From Alteromonas sp. CI.11.F.A3 (GTDB lineage: Bacteria > Pseudomonadota > Gammaproteobacteria > Enterobacterales > Alteromonadaceae): a stretch of DNA of 64,000 nucleotides. How positions within the stretch are numbered: the first letter of the stretch is position 1; each line of letters begins with the position of its first letter. The translations under genes were made by a program, and so were the position numbers. The stretch is from contig NZ_CP136708.1 of assembly GCF_032925565.1 (NCBI RefSeq), positions 1,116,001 to 1,180,000 of the forward strand, given 5' to 3'. Shown here piece by piece: positions 9,106-18,291 of this stretch. The notes beneath the pieces were generated by a model, which saw nothing but the letters and a program-made list of their open reading frames with translations, was not told the DNA's origin and did not search any database.

Positions 9106-9312
9106 ATTCAATAGTGATCTGTCAATCTTCATCTTCAACGCTTATAAAACACATGTATCGGGCAGTGCTTCTATCAGTGCTTTTGATGTGGGCTTTGATG
9201 AATGTATTGACAGATGCACTGTTGTTGAAAGGTAAATAAGGATCCAAACCGTGCAGGGCGAAGTAGCCAAGAGTAGCAGTAAGATTTATTTCTTCAGATT
9301 AAGGGGATCGTT

Positions 9313-10704
9313 ATGACAAATACCCGAACAGAAAGTGACAGTATGGGGGAGCTAGAAGTCCCTAGCGATGCGTTATATGGCGCCCAAACACAACGCGCAA
9401 TTAATAACTTTCCAGTAAGTGGTGAGCGAATGCCGCTTACTTTCATTCGCACTCTAGTGACAATTAAAAAAGCCGCTGCACTTGCGAATAAAAAACTCGA
9501 TACACTTGATGCCGACATTGCCGACGCTATCGAACAAGCCTGTGACACATTACTGAGTGAACCTGAGTTACAGCAGCACTTCCCTGTAGATATATTCCAA
9601 ACAGGCTCAGGGACTAGCACAAATATGAATGCCAACGAGGTTATCGCAAACTTGGCGAATCAACAACAGGGGAAACGTGAAGGGGGAGTGGTTCACCCTA
9701 ACGATCATGTGAACAACGGGCAAAGCTCAAACGATGTTATTCCCACTACTATTCACGCAAGTGCCGCCATTGAACTGAAAGAGTCGCTTATCCCTGCCAT
9801 TACTAAGCTAATTAGTATCATTGATACCAAAGCGAATTCAGTGTCTGATTATTGCAAAACGGGCCGTACTCATTTAATGGATGCTATGCCGGTTAGGATG
9901 GATCAAAGTTTACGTGCTTGGTCTGCGCAGCTTGGCCAGCAGTTAGAAACAGTAAAAATGCTTCAACCTGCCATTCAAACGTTAGCGCAAGGTGGAACAG
10001 CAGTGGGCACAGGTGTAAATGCACATCCTGACTTTGCTGAAACCTTTGCTAATAAGCTATCTGAGCTTACTGGCATCGCATTTAGCCCTGCTGACAATTG
10101 CTTCGCATTAATTAGTTCGCAAGACACTGCGGTAACCTTATCTGGCGCGATAAAATCCCTCGCGGTCACCTTAATGAAAATTTCAAATGACTTACGCTGG
10201 ATGAATTCAGGGCCACTTGCTGGATTAGGTGAAGTATCGCTACCCGCATTGCAACCAGGGTCATCTATTATGCCGGGCAAAGTGAACCCAGTAATACCCG
10301 AAGCGGTGGCAATGGCTTCGGCGCAGGTGATAGGGAACGATGCAGCCATAACAGTAGGCGGGCAGTCGGGTAATTTCGAGCTTAACGTTATGCTGCCCAT
10401 GATTGCCGATAATTTGCTTTCGAGTATTAAGCTAATGTCTAATAGCTGTGTGCTGTTGGGCGAACAGGCCATTGAAGGATTTACGGTTAACCAAGAAAAC
10501 CTTGAGAAAGCATTGGCAAAAAATCCTATTTTGGTGACGGCGCTTAACCCTATCATTGGTTATGCGAAAGCCGCAGAAATAGCGAAAAAAGCTTACAAAG
10601 ATAAGATGCCTGTTATCGATGTTGCAGAAGCGATGACCGACTTGCCAAGGTCGGAATTGGAATCGTTATTAGATCCTAAAAAACTGACTGAAACTCAGCG
10701 TTAA
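9313..10704 (+). CDS. fumC: Class II (iron-independent) fumarate hydratase
   Basis: A 463-residue member of the fumarase/aspartase superfamily; it interconverts fumarate and malate in the TCA cycle without an Fe-S cluster. The signature GSSIMPGKVNP spans 316-326, TGSGTSTNMNANE starts near 97, HPNDHVNNGQSSND (128-141) is intact, and H188 (THLMDA) is the catalytic-site histidine. AAGGGG precedes the ATG by about 7 nt. A Fur-box match upstream suggests de-repression when iron is scarce, as known for fumC in Pseudomonas. A strong terminator follows. Confidence 0.95.
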   Translation: MTNTRTESDSMGELEVPSDALYGAQTQRAINNFPVSGERMPLTFIRTLVTIKKAAALANKKLDTLDADIADAIEQACDTLLSEPELQQHFPVDIFQTGSGTSTNMNANEVIANLANQQQGKREGGVVHPNDHVNNGQSSNDVIPTTIHASAAIELKESLIPAITKLISIIDTKANSVSDYCKTGRTHLMDAMPVRMDQSLRAWSAQLGQQLETVKMLQPAIQTLAQGGTAVGTGVNAHPDFAETFANKLSELTGIAFSPADNCFALISSQDTAVTLSGAIKSLAVTLMKISNDLRWMNSGPLAGLGEVSLPALQPGSSIMPGKVNPVIPEAVAMASAQVIGNDAAITVGGQSGNFELNVMLPMIADNLLSSIKLMSNSCVLLGEQAIEGFTVNQENLEKALAKNPILVTALNPIIGYAKAAEIAKKAYKDKMPVIDVAEAMTDLPRSELESLLDPKKLTETQR

Positions 10705-10778
10705 GGTTGTTAATAGAGCGTTTAACTTGGGCTTTAATGCGCTGGTTGAAACGCTCTATGGACAAAATGTAGATATAC

Positions 10779-10804
10779 AAAGCGTGGAGCCCCACGCTTT
10801 TTTT
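10779..10804 (+). terminator. Rho-independent terminator of fumC
   Basis: Stem AAAGCGTGG / CCACGCTTT with a 4-nt loop, followed by a run of seven T. It lies 75 bp after the fumC stop. Confidence 0.85.
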
Positions 10805-10975
10805 ATGGGTTTCGAATGTTATTTTTGGTCGATACTAGATGCCCAGTGCAAAGGAATGTTAGATTGTGATTATTTTGTGAGCAGTTGTGCGCTTGTTAAG
10901 CGCTTGCCTATTGCCGATGAAGCGGAATTTGATAGAGTGCATACTCGCTTTAAGCCCTCATGGTTGGGCAGTTGA
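10805..10975 (+). CDS. Doubtful small ORF upstream of minC
   Basis: From ATG 10805, 56 codons read MGFECYFWSILD...FKPSWLGS, with four cysteines. The codon choice (GAT GAA GCG GAA TTT GAT) looks like that of neighbouring genes. No ribosome site is seen because the ATG directly follows the T run of the fumC terminator. A longer reading from TTG 10727 would span that terminator. I recognise no family. It may be a small real gene with a leader I cannot define, or a chance frame. Confidence 0.3.
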   Translation: MGFECYFWSILDAQCKGMLDCDYFVSSCALVKRLPIADEAEFDRVHTRFKPSWLGS

Positions 10976-11002
10976 GCAATAAAAATTACTCAGGAATAAT
11001 TA

Positions 11003-11758
11003 ATGACAGATACATGCTTTCGCATGAAGGGCACTACACTAACCAGTATCGTGTTAGAAGTGATCGATTTTGATCCAGATACCTTTGAATCTCAGCTTGC
11101 TGAAAAGGTAAATAGTGCACCCCAGTTTTTCACTCGTTCATCGCTAATTTTGCATTTAGTCAAATTACTGAATGCCACCGAGTTCGAGTTGCTCGTTGCA
11201 TTGTGTCGACGCTTTAAGCTTCAACCTATGGCTGTACGCGGTGAAGTAGGGCCACTGAGAAGTATCATCAACGACTTGGGCTTAGCGGATGTTAGCCAAA
11301 GTAAATTCACAGAAAGCTCGTTGAAAACAACAAAACCAGAAAGCACCACGTTAAAAGAGCAGGCCGCGAATGAGCCTGCAGCACCTACTCCAGTTTCTTC
11401 ACCAGTGCCTACACCAGCACCTGTCACAAAACCAGTAAAAGTTATTAGTCGCCCAGTACGCTCAGGGCAGCAAGTCTATGCTGAAGGTGGTGATTTGGTC
11501 ATTACCGCGGCAGTAAGTGAAGGGGCGGAAGTACTTGCAGATGGAAATATTCACGTTTACGGCACACTTAGAGGCCGAGCTCTGGCGGGCGTAAAAGGCA
11601 ACGTGCATGCCCGTGTTTTTTGTCAGTCGTTAGATGCAGAACTTATCTCAATTGCTGGGCAATTCATTATGCATGAAACCGTAAAAGCATCATGCTGGAA
11701 ACAGCCCGCACAAATCTATTTAGAAGAGGACACGTTACGCATTGAGCCTATCGCCTAA
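11003..11758 (+). CDS. minC: Septum site-determining protein MinC
   Basis: A 251-residue FtsZ inhibitor. The N-terminal domain (about 1-105) blocks FtsZ polymerisation. A proline/alanine/threonine-rich linker (about 118-145, many PTP/PAP repeats) leads to the C-terminal beta-helix domain (about 150-251, GQQVYAEGGDLVITAAVSEGAEVLADGNIHVYG), which dimerises and binds MinD. It is the first gene of a minCDE operon, 29 bp ahead of minD, and restricts division to midcell. Confidence 0.95.
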   Translation: MTDTCFRMKGTTLTSIVLEVIDFDPDTFESQLAEKVNSAPQFFTRSSLILHLVKLLNATEFELLVALCRRFKLQPMAVRGEVGPLRSIINDLGLADVSQSKFTESSLKTTKPESTTLKEQAANEPAAPTPVSSPVPTPAPVTKPVKVISRPVRSGQQVYAEGGDLVITAAVSEGAEVLADGNIHVYGTLRGRALAGVKGNVHARVFCQSLDAELISIAGQFIMHETVKASCWKQPAQIYLEEDTLRIEPIA

Positions 11759-11787
11759 GTGTTAACGTATTCTACAAGGAATTAAAA

Positions 11788-12597
11788 ATGGCAAAGATTA
11801 TCGTAGTAACATCGGGTAAAGGTGGGGTGGGTAAAACCACCTCAAGTGCGGCTATCAGTACAGGTTTAGCCTTAGCGGGTCATAAAACCGTCGTGATCGA
11901 TTTTGATGTGGGTTTGCGTAACCTTGATTTGATCATGGGCTGTGAACGCCGAGTGGTTTACGACTTCGTTAACGTAATAAATAAAGAAGCTACGCTGAAA
12001 CAAGCGCTAATCAAAGATAAGCGTACCGACAACTTATTTATTCTGCCAGCATCGCAAACCCGTGATAAAGACGCGCTTACCATTGATGGTGTTCAAGCCG
12101 TACTTAACGAGTTGAAAGAAGACTTCGACTTTATTATTTGTGATTCGCCAGCGGGTATAGAGCAAGGCGCTCAGATGGCATTGTATTTTGCCGATGAAGC
12201 TATTGTGGTTACTAACCCAGAAGTATCTTCGGTACGTGATTCAGATCGTATTTTAGGTATTTTGCAAAGTAAGTCTTTGCGTGCTGAACAAGGAAAGCCG
12301 GTAAAAGAGCATTTATTGCTTACCCGCTACAACCCTCAGCGAGTAGAAAGTGCAGAAATGCTTAGCGTTGCTGATGTTGAAGAAATTTTAGCCATACCAT
12401 TGTTGGGTGTTATTCCTGAATCAGAAGCCGTACTTAAGGCCTCTAACCAAGGTCAGCCAGTTATTCTAGATTTAGAAGCTAACGCAGGTCAGGCATATTC
12501 AGACGCCGTTCGCCGTTTGTTAGGCGAAACCATTGAACATAGATTTCTAGAAGCAGAGAAGAAAGGGTTCTTTAAACGCCTGCTAGGAGGCAAGTAA
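11788..12597 (+). CDS. minD: Septum site-determining ATPase MinD
   Basis: A 269-residue ParA-type ATPase. It carries the deviant Walker A motif GKGGVGKTT (10-18), with both the signature lysine K11 and K16, and a C-terminal amphipathic membrane-targeting helix ([12 protein letters not shown]). ATP-bound dimers recruit MinC to the membrane and are released by MinE, which gives pole-to-pole oscillation. AAGGA precedes the ATG. The stop overlaps the minE start by one base (TAATG). Confidence 0.97.
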   Translation: MAKIIVVTSGKGGVGKTTSSAAISTGLALAGHKTVVIDFDVGLRNLDLIMGCERRVVYDFVNVINKEATLKQALIKDKRTDNLFILPASQTRDKDALTIDGVQAVLNELKEDFDFIICDSPAGIEQGAQMALYFADEAIVVTNPEVSSVRDSDRILGILQSKSLRAEQGKPVKEHLLLTRYNPQRVESAEMLSVADVEEILAIPLLGVIPESEAVLKASNQGQPVILDLEANAGQAYSDAVRRLLGETIEHRFLEAEKKGFFKRLLGGK

Positions 12598-12854
12598 TGA
12601 GTATTTTCGATTACCTACTCAAGAAAAAGGAAAAGCCGAGTACTGCGGCAGTGGCCAAAGAACGGTTACAAATTATTGTTGCGCATGAAAGACGCAAACG
12701 TACTGAGCCTGATTATCTGCCGATGATGCAGCAAGAAATCATTCAGGTAATACGCAAGTATGTGAGCATTGCAGATGACCAAGTATCGGTACAGTTGGAG
12801 AACAGTGACGATTGTAGCGTGTTAGAGCTAAACGTTACCTTGCCTGAAAGTTAA
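12597..12854 (+). CDS. minE: Cell division topological specificity factor MinE
   Basis: An 85-residue protein. The N-terminal anti-MinCD region ([16 protein letters not shown], about 20-35) stimulates the MinD ATPase, and the C-terminal part forms the topological-specificity dimer. A perfect AGGAGG at 12585-12590, inside the end of minD, drives its start; the start and stop codons overlap. Normal length for the family. Confidence 0.96.
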   Translation: MSIFDYLLKKKEKPSTAAVAKERLQIIVAHERRKRTEPDYLPMMQQEIIQVIRKYVSIADDQVSVQLENSDDCSVLELNVTLPES

Positions 12855-12890
12855 GACTCACACGGCCACGACTTGCCATAAAATAGTACT

Positions 12891-12918
12891 ACCCATGTCT
12901 TAGTAACAAGGCATGGGT
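12891..12918. terminator. Weak hairpin between minE and ppk2
   Basis: Stem ACCCATG-CTT / AAG-CATGGGT with one bulge on each arm. It lies between the converging minE and polyphosphate kinase genes. No T run follows on either strand, so it may be a Rho-dependent end or simply a stabilising hairpin. Confidence 0.35.
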
Positions 12919-12931
12919 AAACTGCTGTCGT

Positions 12932-13765
12932 TTATTTGCTTTGGTCAAACGTAATACCAAGTTGCTGCTTCGCTAAATGCACCACGGTTGGGTCGATTGG
13001 CGGAGGTTCTACTGTCACGCCTTCACTCAGCGCCTCAACAATGGTTTTTAACACGCTAATACGAGCAAACCATTTACGCTCAGCCTGTATCACATGCCAT
13101 GGCGCCATTTGAGTATCGGTTTTATCAAACATCTCTTCTATGGCAGTAGTGTAGTCATCTCGTCGGCCACGATTTCGTATATCTTCTTCGGTTAGCTTCC
13201 AGCGTTTGTAAGGGTTATTTAAGCGTTCTTCAAAGCGCTCTAATTGCTCGGCTGCTGAAATATGCATAAAGAGTTTTATAATTGTCACGCCGTCATCAAT
13301 TAACAGTCGCTCAAACTCATTAATCTCCTGAAAGGCTCTTTCCCATGCAGGTTGTGGTGTGAAGCCTTCAATGCGCTCGACCATGACACGACCATAGTAA
13401 GAGCGATCGAAAATGGCAAGCCTACCCGGTGTAGGGAGTCGTGTTTGAAACCGGTAAAGGTAATGGCGACCTTGCTCTTCTGGGGTAGGTTTGGCAAAGG
13501 GGTGGACTCGAAAACCGCGAGGATCGAGCTTTTCGGTTACCCTTCTAATCGCGCCGCCTTTTCCTGAGGCATCCCATCCTTCAAATACAATAATTGCGCG
13601 TCGGCCTTGGTGGTAGTAAGCCTGTTGAACATGGAGCAACTTTTTTTGCCAGCTTTTCAATGCTTGTTTGTAATGTTCACGTTCATCGATAGCAGGTGCT
13701 TGTGCACCTTCTGGCAGCCTAAGCTTACGATTTTGAAGGGAAATAGAAGATACTGAATGCGTCAT
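12932..13765 (-). CDS. Polyphosphate kinase 2 (PPK2) family protein
   Basis: A 277-residue P-loop kinase. Walker A GWDASGKGG (63-71), the lid-type arginines in KLDPRGF and the Walker B-like IFDRSYYGR (D120) are diagnostic of PPK2. These enzymes move phosphate between polyphosphate and nucleoside di- or monophosphates. The single-domain length fits class I or III; the exact nucleotide preference cannot be read from sequence. It stands alone, convergent with minE and divergent from erpA. Confidence 0.9.
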   Translation of the reverse strand: MTHSVSSISLQNRKLRLPEGAQAPAIDEREHYKQALKSWQKKLLHVQQAYYHQGRRAIIVFEGWDASGKGGAIRRVTEKLDPRGFRVHPFAKPTPEEQGRHYLYRFQTRLPTPGRLAIFDRSYYGRVMVERIEGFTPQPAWERAFQEINEFERLLIDDGVTIIKLFMHISAAEQLERFEERLNNPYKRWKLTEEDIRNRGRRDDYTTAIEEMFDKTDTQMAPWHVIQAERKWFARISVLKTIVEALSEGVTVEPPPIDPTVVHLAKQQLGITFDQSK

Positions 13766-13976
13766 GTTAATCCCGCCGGTTTCTTTTTAGAGTATGCCTT
13801 AAGGCCAGTAGTGTCCATGTCGCCACGCATTTTCATGCTAAATGAAAGGCCGATAGCTATTGTTTCAGTTAGTTTCACCCCAATAGTTGATAGCATTACT
13901 CAAGTATTAGATAATTGGGTTATCAATGCGTGTACGTGAATCCGTGCAGGCGCACATGGTTAATGAAGAGGTGAGT

Positions 13977-14321
13977 ATGTCCGTAGAAATGGCGTTGCCA
14001 ATTGAGTTCTCTGATGCAGCGGCGACAAAAGTAAAAGCGCTCATCACGGAAGAAGAAAATCCTGCGTTAAAACTGCGGGTTTATGTTACTGGAGGCGGTT
14101 GCTCTGGCTTTCAGTATGGTTTCACTTTTGATGAGAAGGTGAACGACGGCGATATGACAATTGATAAAGATGACGTTACCTTGGTGGTAGACCCTATGAG
14201 CTTGCAATACTTAGTGGGTGGCGTTGTTGATTATGTAGAAGGTTTAGAAGGGGCACGCTTTTTAGTACAAAACCCAAATGCAACCACTACTTGTGGATGC
14301 GGCGCTAGTTTCAGCGTGTAA
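13977..14321 (+). CDS. erpA: Iron-sulfur cluster insertion protein ErpA
   Basis: A 114-residue A-type Fe-S carrier that delivers clusters to apoproteins such as IspG. The three ligand cysteines C42, C106 and C108 ([19 protein letters not shown]) are all present, and length and numbering match E. coli ErpA exactly when ATG 13977 is used. Earlier in-frame starts at 13926 and 13956 would add 17 or 7 residues without family support. The purine-rich GAGGTGAG just ahead is close to the ATG but usable. Confidence 0.93.
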   Translation: MSVEMALPIEFSDAAATKVKALITEEENPALKLRVYVTGGGCSGFQYGFTFDEKVNDGDMTIDKDDVTLVVDPMSLQYLVGGVVDYVEGLEGARFLVQNPNATTTCGCGASFSV

Positions 14322-14445
14322 ATGATTATCGGGCGTACACCGCATCTTGGTGTATGCTTGTCTCGCCTTTACGGTATAGTGCTTTTCTCCTCGTTAATTT
14401 TATGGCTAAACTAAGTGTGTAAGTAAATTCACTCAGGTTGAAGCT

Positions 14446-15018
14446 ATGAAATTGTATGGTTCGGTAACATCTCCATTTGTACGTCGAATTCGCGTAGTAC
14501 TTTCCAACACGCCCCATGAATTCCTCGATTTACAAATATTCTCTGGGGAAGACAGAGCGCTACTCGCATCACGAAACCCCACCTTGAAAGTGCCTTGCCT
14601 AGAAGACGATGGGCAACTCATTTTTGATTCTAGAGTTATTTATAGCTATTTGGCGAGCAAACTCGACCATGACTCTCTGTCATGGGAGGAAGAAAACCTG
14701 CTTACTCTGATAGACGCAGCTAACGATTCATTCGTGCAATTGATGCTACTTAAGCGCTCTGATATCGATATCAATCAAGATAAGCTCATCATTCGTTTGC
14801 AAAAAGAACGTATCGAATCGGTTTTTTCATCACTGTCTAAGCAGCTCGAAGCGGGTGGTTTTAGTGGCTGGACGTATCCCGAAATATGTTTGTACTCAAT
14901 GGTAGATTGGGTGCTATTCAGAGAATTGCACAGTTTTAAAGACTATCCTTTGTTACTGGAATTCCATGAAAAACACCGCGACCGTATAGAGCTAACCGCT
15001 ACCGATCCCCGTCAGTAG
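14446..15018 (+). CDS. Glutathione S-transferase family protein
   Basis: A 190-residue cytosolic protein with an N-terminal thioredoxin fold (MKLYGSVTSPFVRRIRV, candidate catalytic S9), the cis-proline P50 in KVPCL and the glutathione-binding D61-S62 (FDSRVI). A helical C-terminal domain follows. It is shorter than classical GSTs and resembles the YfcF/YibF-like group. Substrate unknown. Its 3' end overlaps the convergent dehydrogenase gene by 7 bp. Confidence 0.8.
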   Translation: MKLYGSVTSPFVRRIRVVLSNTPHEFLDLQIFSGEDRALLASRNPTLKVPCLEDDGQLIFDSRVIYSYLASKLDHDSLSWEEENLLTLIDAANDSFVQLMLLKRSDIDINQDKLIIRLQKERIESVFSSLSKQLEAGGFSGWTYPEICLYSMVDWVLFRELHSFKDYPLLLEFHEKHRDRIELTATDPRQ

Positions 15019-15974
15019 CCTTTGTTAAAATCAAATTGATATAGAAGCGGTTCGTTGGTCATATAACGCGTTGCATTCGTTACAAACACGCCAGCTACAT
15101 CCTCAGGTGATGATACTGCCGCAGTATGTGCAGTAACCACCACCTTAGGGTGGCGCCAGAACGGGTGCTGCTCTGGCAGGGGCTCTTGGGTGAATACGTC
15201 AAGAACGGCGGCTTGCAGTTGCCCGCTGTTCAGTGCGTTTAAAAGCGCATCATCGACCATCGCACTTCCACGCCCTGCGTTGATAAACACACTGTGTGGC
15301 TTTAGTGCTTCAAAGAAAGCCTGGTCTAATACCCCTGTAGTCGCGGGGGTATCTGGCATCAGGTTCACTACATGATCGACTTCTTGAGCAAACTTGAGCA
15401 GGTCAGTTGCTGCATAGACGTTATCAAATCCCTCTACCGCTTGACCGCTTCTCGATAAGCCTATGACCTTCATTTCAAAGCTTTTAGCCACGGGAATAAG
15501 TGCTTGGGCTATTGAACCTGCACCTAAAATGCCAAAGGTTTTACCCGTAAGAGGCGCGCGAGGACTTTCTTTCCAAATTGGAGGCTGATGATTTTGGTTA
15601 TGCGCGAACGCTGGAATATTGCGTGCGTATTGCAAAAGGTAGGCAAACACATATTCGCGCATTAGTTTTCCAAACACGCCTTTTACGCCAGTGAGTATGT
15701 AATCGCTTTTGTCCAAATTAAGCAGCGGTGCATTGCCAGCCCACGTGGATTGGCACCACTTCAAGCCCGTGCATTGGTCGATAACTTTAGCCGCCAAATT
15801 AGGGTCGGCAAGTAGTACCTCAACCTCGTCAGGGTTAATTTGTTCAGAAGTAGTAACGGCTTGGCAGATATGCAGCGAAGTAGGTTCGGCCCACGTGTTG
15901 GTTATTTCCTTTGCTAATGCGTTAGCATCTTTGCTGAGTATAGAGACGTTAAGTGTAGGCGATTGAATTGACAT
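15012..15974 (-). CDS. D-2-hydroxyacid dehydrogenase (glyoxylate/hydroxypyruvate reductase-like)
   Basis: A 320-residue NAD(P)-dependent oxidoreductase. The Rossmann motif GILGAGSIAQ (148-157) and the catalytic set R235 (NAGRGS), E264 (TQEPLP) and H283 (TAHTAA) are complete. The layout is close to GhrA-type reductases that act on glyoxylate or hydroxypyruvate. ATG at 15974. It is monocistronic. Confidence 0.85.
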   Translation of the reverse strand: MSIQSPTLNVSILSKDANALAKEITNTWAEPTSLHICQAVTTSEQINPDEVEVLLADPNLAAKVIDQCTGLKWCQSTWAGNAPLLNLDKSDYILTGVKGVFGKLMREYVFAYLLQYARNIPAFAHNQNHQPPIWKESPRAPLTGKTFGILGAGSIAQALIPVAKSFEMKVIGLSRSGQAVEGFDNVYAATDLLKFAQEVDHVVNLMPDTPATTGVLDQAFFEALKPHSVFINAGRGSAMVDDALLNALNSGQLQAAVLDVFTQEPLPEQHPFWRHPKVVVTAHTAAVSSPEDVAGVFVTNATRYMTNEPLLYQFDFNKGY

Positions 15975-16286
15975 GGATGAGCCTTAGTAATCTTTAATAG
16001 TAGCTTTATGTGTTTCTAAGTACTTTAACTGCTAGGCGTTACCCTACCTGCTTTACCTAATACGACGAAAGGCATGATCATGCAATGTGCTAAACTTGAT
16101 AGAGCGCGAATAGGTAACGGCGAGTTGCAACTTGCTAATGACGATACCCTAAGGTAATCATTCACATAAGGCAACGCTATTTGCTGAACTAAAGAAAATG
16201 TCGAACATAGCCGATAACATCTTAGAATTCTTTTCTTCTAGCGCCTAAACTTTCCAAGGCACTAGGCTTTTTACAGGCGACTTATC
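15975..16286. other. Divergent intergenic region with a 12-bp palindrome
   Basis: These 312 bp separate the dehydrogenase (-) and the SRPBCC gene (+). The one clear structure is a perfect palindrome GCATGATCATGC at 16072-16083, about 100 bp ahead of the dehydrogenase start, which might be an operator. I see no small gene or RNA. Confidence 0.4.
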
Positions 16287-16733
16287 ATGTTTCAATTCAC
16301 CTTAAATGTCTCTCTTCATGCGCCCATTTCTTTTCTATTTGCTGCATTCCATGAACCTGAATACTTATCAGAGTGGTTCGCGCCGGGTAATTGTAAGGTA
16401 TCGCAAATAATGAGTAGTTTTACAGAGGGCGGAAGGTATCGCATAAAAATGCTTGAACCCAGCGGTGTTGAAATGGCACTAACTGGCGAATATGTGACTA
16501 TTTTAGCTAACGAGAGGCTTGTGTTCTCTTGGGCGTGGGAAGATGGTGTAGAAGAAACCGTTATGAGCTCAGTGGATATTTCATTTGAAGAAACGAGCGA
16601 AGGGGAAGTGGCGTTAACATTAATTCATAGTGGTTTCAGTAACCAACAAGAATGCGATCAACATCAATATGCATGGATGTCTTGCCTAGAAAAGCTCGCG
16701 GTATTAGCCGATAAACAAGTGGCGTTTAACTAG
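16287..16733 (+). CDS. SRPBCC/AHSA1-like domain protein
   Basis: A 148-residue single-domain protein of the START-like helix-grip fold. The N-terminal APISFLFAAFHEPEYLSEWFAPG and the GGRYRIKM, FSWAWEDG and LIHSGFS stretches are typical of AHSA1/YndB-like proteins. No ligand or catalytic residue can be assigned. Monocistronic, followed by a strong bidirectional terminator. Confidence 0.75.
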   Translation: MFQFTLNVSLHAPISFLFAAFHEPEYLSEWFAPGNCKVSQIMSSFTEGGRYRIKMLEPSGVEMALTGEYVTILANERLVFSWAWEDGVEETVMSSVDISFEETSEGEVALTLIHSGFSNQQECDQHQYAWMSCLEKLAVLADKQVAFN

Positions 16734-16783
16734 CGCAGTGTTACTCACGAAATAGTACTAACGCAGTATTACTAAAGATATAA

Positions 16784-16811
16784 AAAAGCAGTCATCAAAT
16801 GACTGCTTTTT
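16784..16811. terminator. Bidirectional terminator
   Basis: Stem AAAAGCAGTCAT / ATGACTGCTTTT with a CAA loop, flanked by A and T runs. It serves the SRPBCC gene (+) and the Old Yellow Enzyme gene (-). Confidence 0.9.
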
Positions 16812-16867
16812 ATCAACTGACTACAAGATATTTGTTCCAGCAATGAGGTTAACCTTGTAAATTAGGC

Positions 16868-16903
16868 TAACCCTATTATTTAGTTTAACCCTATTATTTA
16901 GGT
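16868..16903. repeat. 18-bp tandem duplication over a stop codon
   Basis: Two 18-bp units starting TAACCCTATTATTTAG stand head to tail, and a diverged third unit adjoins. The last unit covers the stop of the Old Yellow Enzyme gene, so each unit carries another in-frame stop on the minus strand. Confidence 0.8.
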
Positions 16904-18019
16904 TAAAGACTCCATGGCTGCTTTGCCGCTTTCTTCGCGGTAAGTATTGTAATCGGTGTAACCTTCTTCACCGCCACCGTACCATGTAGATGGGTCATCA
17001 AACGCTGCTAGCGGGTAGTTGTTTTTAAACCGTGTCGGTAAATCTGGGTTGGTGATCCAAGGTCGCCCGAAAGCAATCATATCGGCATCACCGTCGCTAA
17101 TACGTTTCTCTGCCTCTTCTTGGGTATAACCACAGTTACCCATTAACATGCCGTCGAACAATGCACGAAACTCAGCAAGTGTCATCGGCTCACCGCGTTC
17201 ATGGAAACCAAACGCTAGACCATCCATCACATGTAAATAGCCAAGGTTAAGTTTATTAAGTGCTTGGGCGACATAAGTGAACGTATCTCGGAAATCATCA
17301 GCACCCATATCATTAAATACGCCGTTAGGCGATAAACGCACACCGACTTGCTCTGCAGGCCAAATCTCTAATACCGCGTCCATCACTTCACTAAGGAAGC
17401 GATATCGATTATCTACACTGCCGCCGTATTCATCACTACGTTGATTGCTGCGACTGTCTAAAAACTGATTTAGCAGGTAACCATTAGCTGCATGCACTTC
17501 TATACCATCAAAGCCTGCAGCTTTAGCATTTACCGCCGCATGTTTGAAATCAGCAACCGTCCTACGAATGTCATCTTGTGTCATTGCTCGTGGCACTTCG
17601 TAAGGTTTTTTACCTTTGGGCGTGTGAATTTCATCGCCTTCAATGGCAATAGCAGAAGCAGAAAATGGCAAGTCGCCGTTATGAAAGTCACTGTGTGACG
17701 CACGGCCTGTATGCCATAACTGAAGGATAATTTTACCGCCAGCTTCATGCACTCTTTCGTTAATAGAGCGCCACCCTTCTACCATTTCATCGGTATAGAT
17801 TCCGGGGGTGTCTACCCAGCCAATACCTTCTTCTGAGATAGCTGTCGCTTCGGTAATAATAAGACCAGCATCGGCGCGCTGTACGTATTGATCGCCCATG
17901 ATTTTGTTAGGTATGCGGTCACTACCTGCACGGCCACGTGTCATTGGTGCTAATACCATGCGGTTTTGAAGCGTATTGTCTGCCCATTCTAAAGGCTTAA
18001 ACAGAGATAACTCTGACAT
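16898..18019 (-). CDS. Old Yellow Enzyme family alkene reductase (NemA-like)
   Basis: A 373-residue FMN-dependent oxidoreductase of normal OYE length. The N-terminal FMN-binding NRMVLAPMTR (19-28), LWHTGR (101-106) and the substrate-binding H176 and N179 (EVHAANGYL) are present, with SNQRSDEYGGS following. Such enzymes reduce activated alkenes, and NemA also N-ethylmaleimide and nitro compounds. ATG at 18019 with AAGGA upstream. No TetR-type regulator neighbours it. Confidence 0.9.
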   Translation of the reverse strand: MSELSLFKPLEWADNTLQNRMVLAPMTRGRAGSDRIPNKIMGDQYVQRADAGLIITEATAISEEGIGWVDTPGIYTDEMVEGWRSINERVHEAGGKIILQLWHTGRASHSDFHNGDLPFSASAIAIEGDEIHTPKGKKPYEVPRAMTQDDIRRTVADFKHAAVNAKAAGFDGIEVHAANGYLLNQFLDSRSNQRSDEYGGSVDNRYRFLSEVMDAVLEIWPAEQVGVRLSPNGVFNDMGADDFRDTFTYVAQALNKLNLGYLHVMDGLAFGFHERGEPMTLAEFRALFDGMLMGNCGYTQEEAEKRISDGDADMIAFGRPWITNPDLPTRFKNNYPLAAFDDPSTWYGGGEEGYTDYNTYREESGKAAMESLT

Positions 18020-18230
18020 TTGTCCATCCTTTTAATACTGTGTGATAGTGATTACAGAAATGGACGCGACTTGGATTGATTCAAGATGAAAGGATATGCC
18101 GATTGGAACTAATAAATAGCAAAATGAGAGCAAGAGAGGCTAGGGGGAACCCTGCGTAGTTGGTAATGCAGGTGTTAATAGCGTAATACGAAAAGAAGCG
18201 TTAACTAATGAAAATGTGCATAAGCTAAAA

Positions 18231-18257
18231 AGAAAAAAGGTCATCAAAATGACGACC
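18231..18257 (-). terminator. Possible terminator of the OprB porin gene
   Basis: On the minus strand a short GTCAT / ATGAC stem, or alternatively GGTC / GACC, is followed by six T and a further T-rich stretch. The stem is short, so confidence is low. Confidence 0.4.
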
Positions 18258-18291
18258 CGTCCGGTGGAAATGAGAGGGAAGTTTGCTGTAA

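Noticed and set aside
9975..10556. Long open frame antisense to fumC (and similar frames antisense to gltB, gltD and the TonB receptor)
   Set aside because: Serine/proline-rich composition typical of reverse-strand shadows of well-supported genes; no family features or ribosome sites.
10727..10804. Upstream extension of the small ORF before minC from TTG 10727
   Set aside because: It would span the strong fumC terminator and has no ribosome site; only the part from ATG 10805 is kept, with low confidence.
13926..13976. Longer ErpA start
   Set aside because: The extra residues are not part of the family, and the shorter form matches the known length and cysteine numbering exactly.
14332..14356. 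Hairpin after erpA (GCGTACACC / GGTGTATGC)
   Set aside because: Imperfect stem and no T run; too weak to call a terminator.
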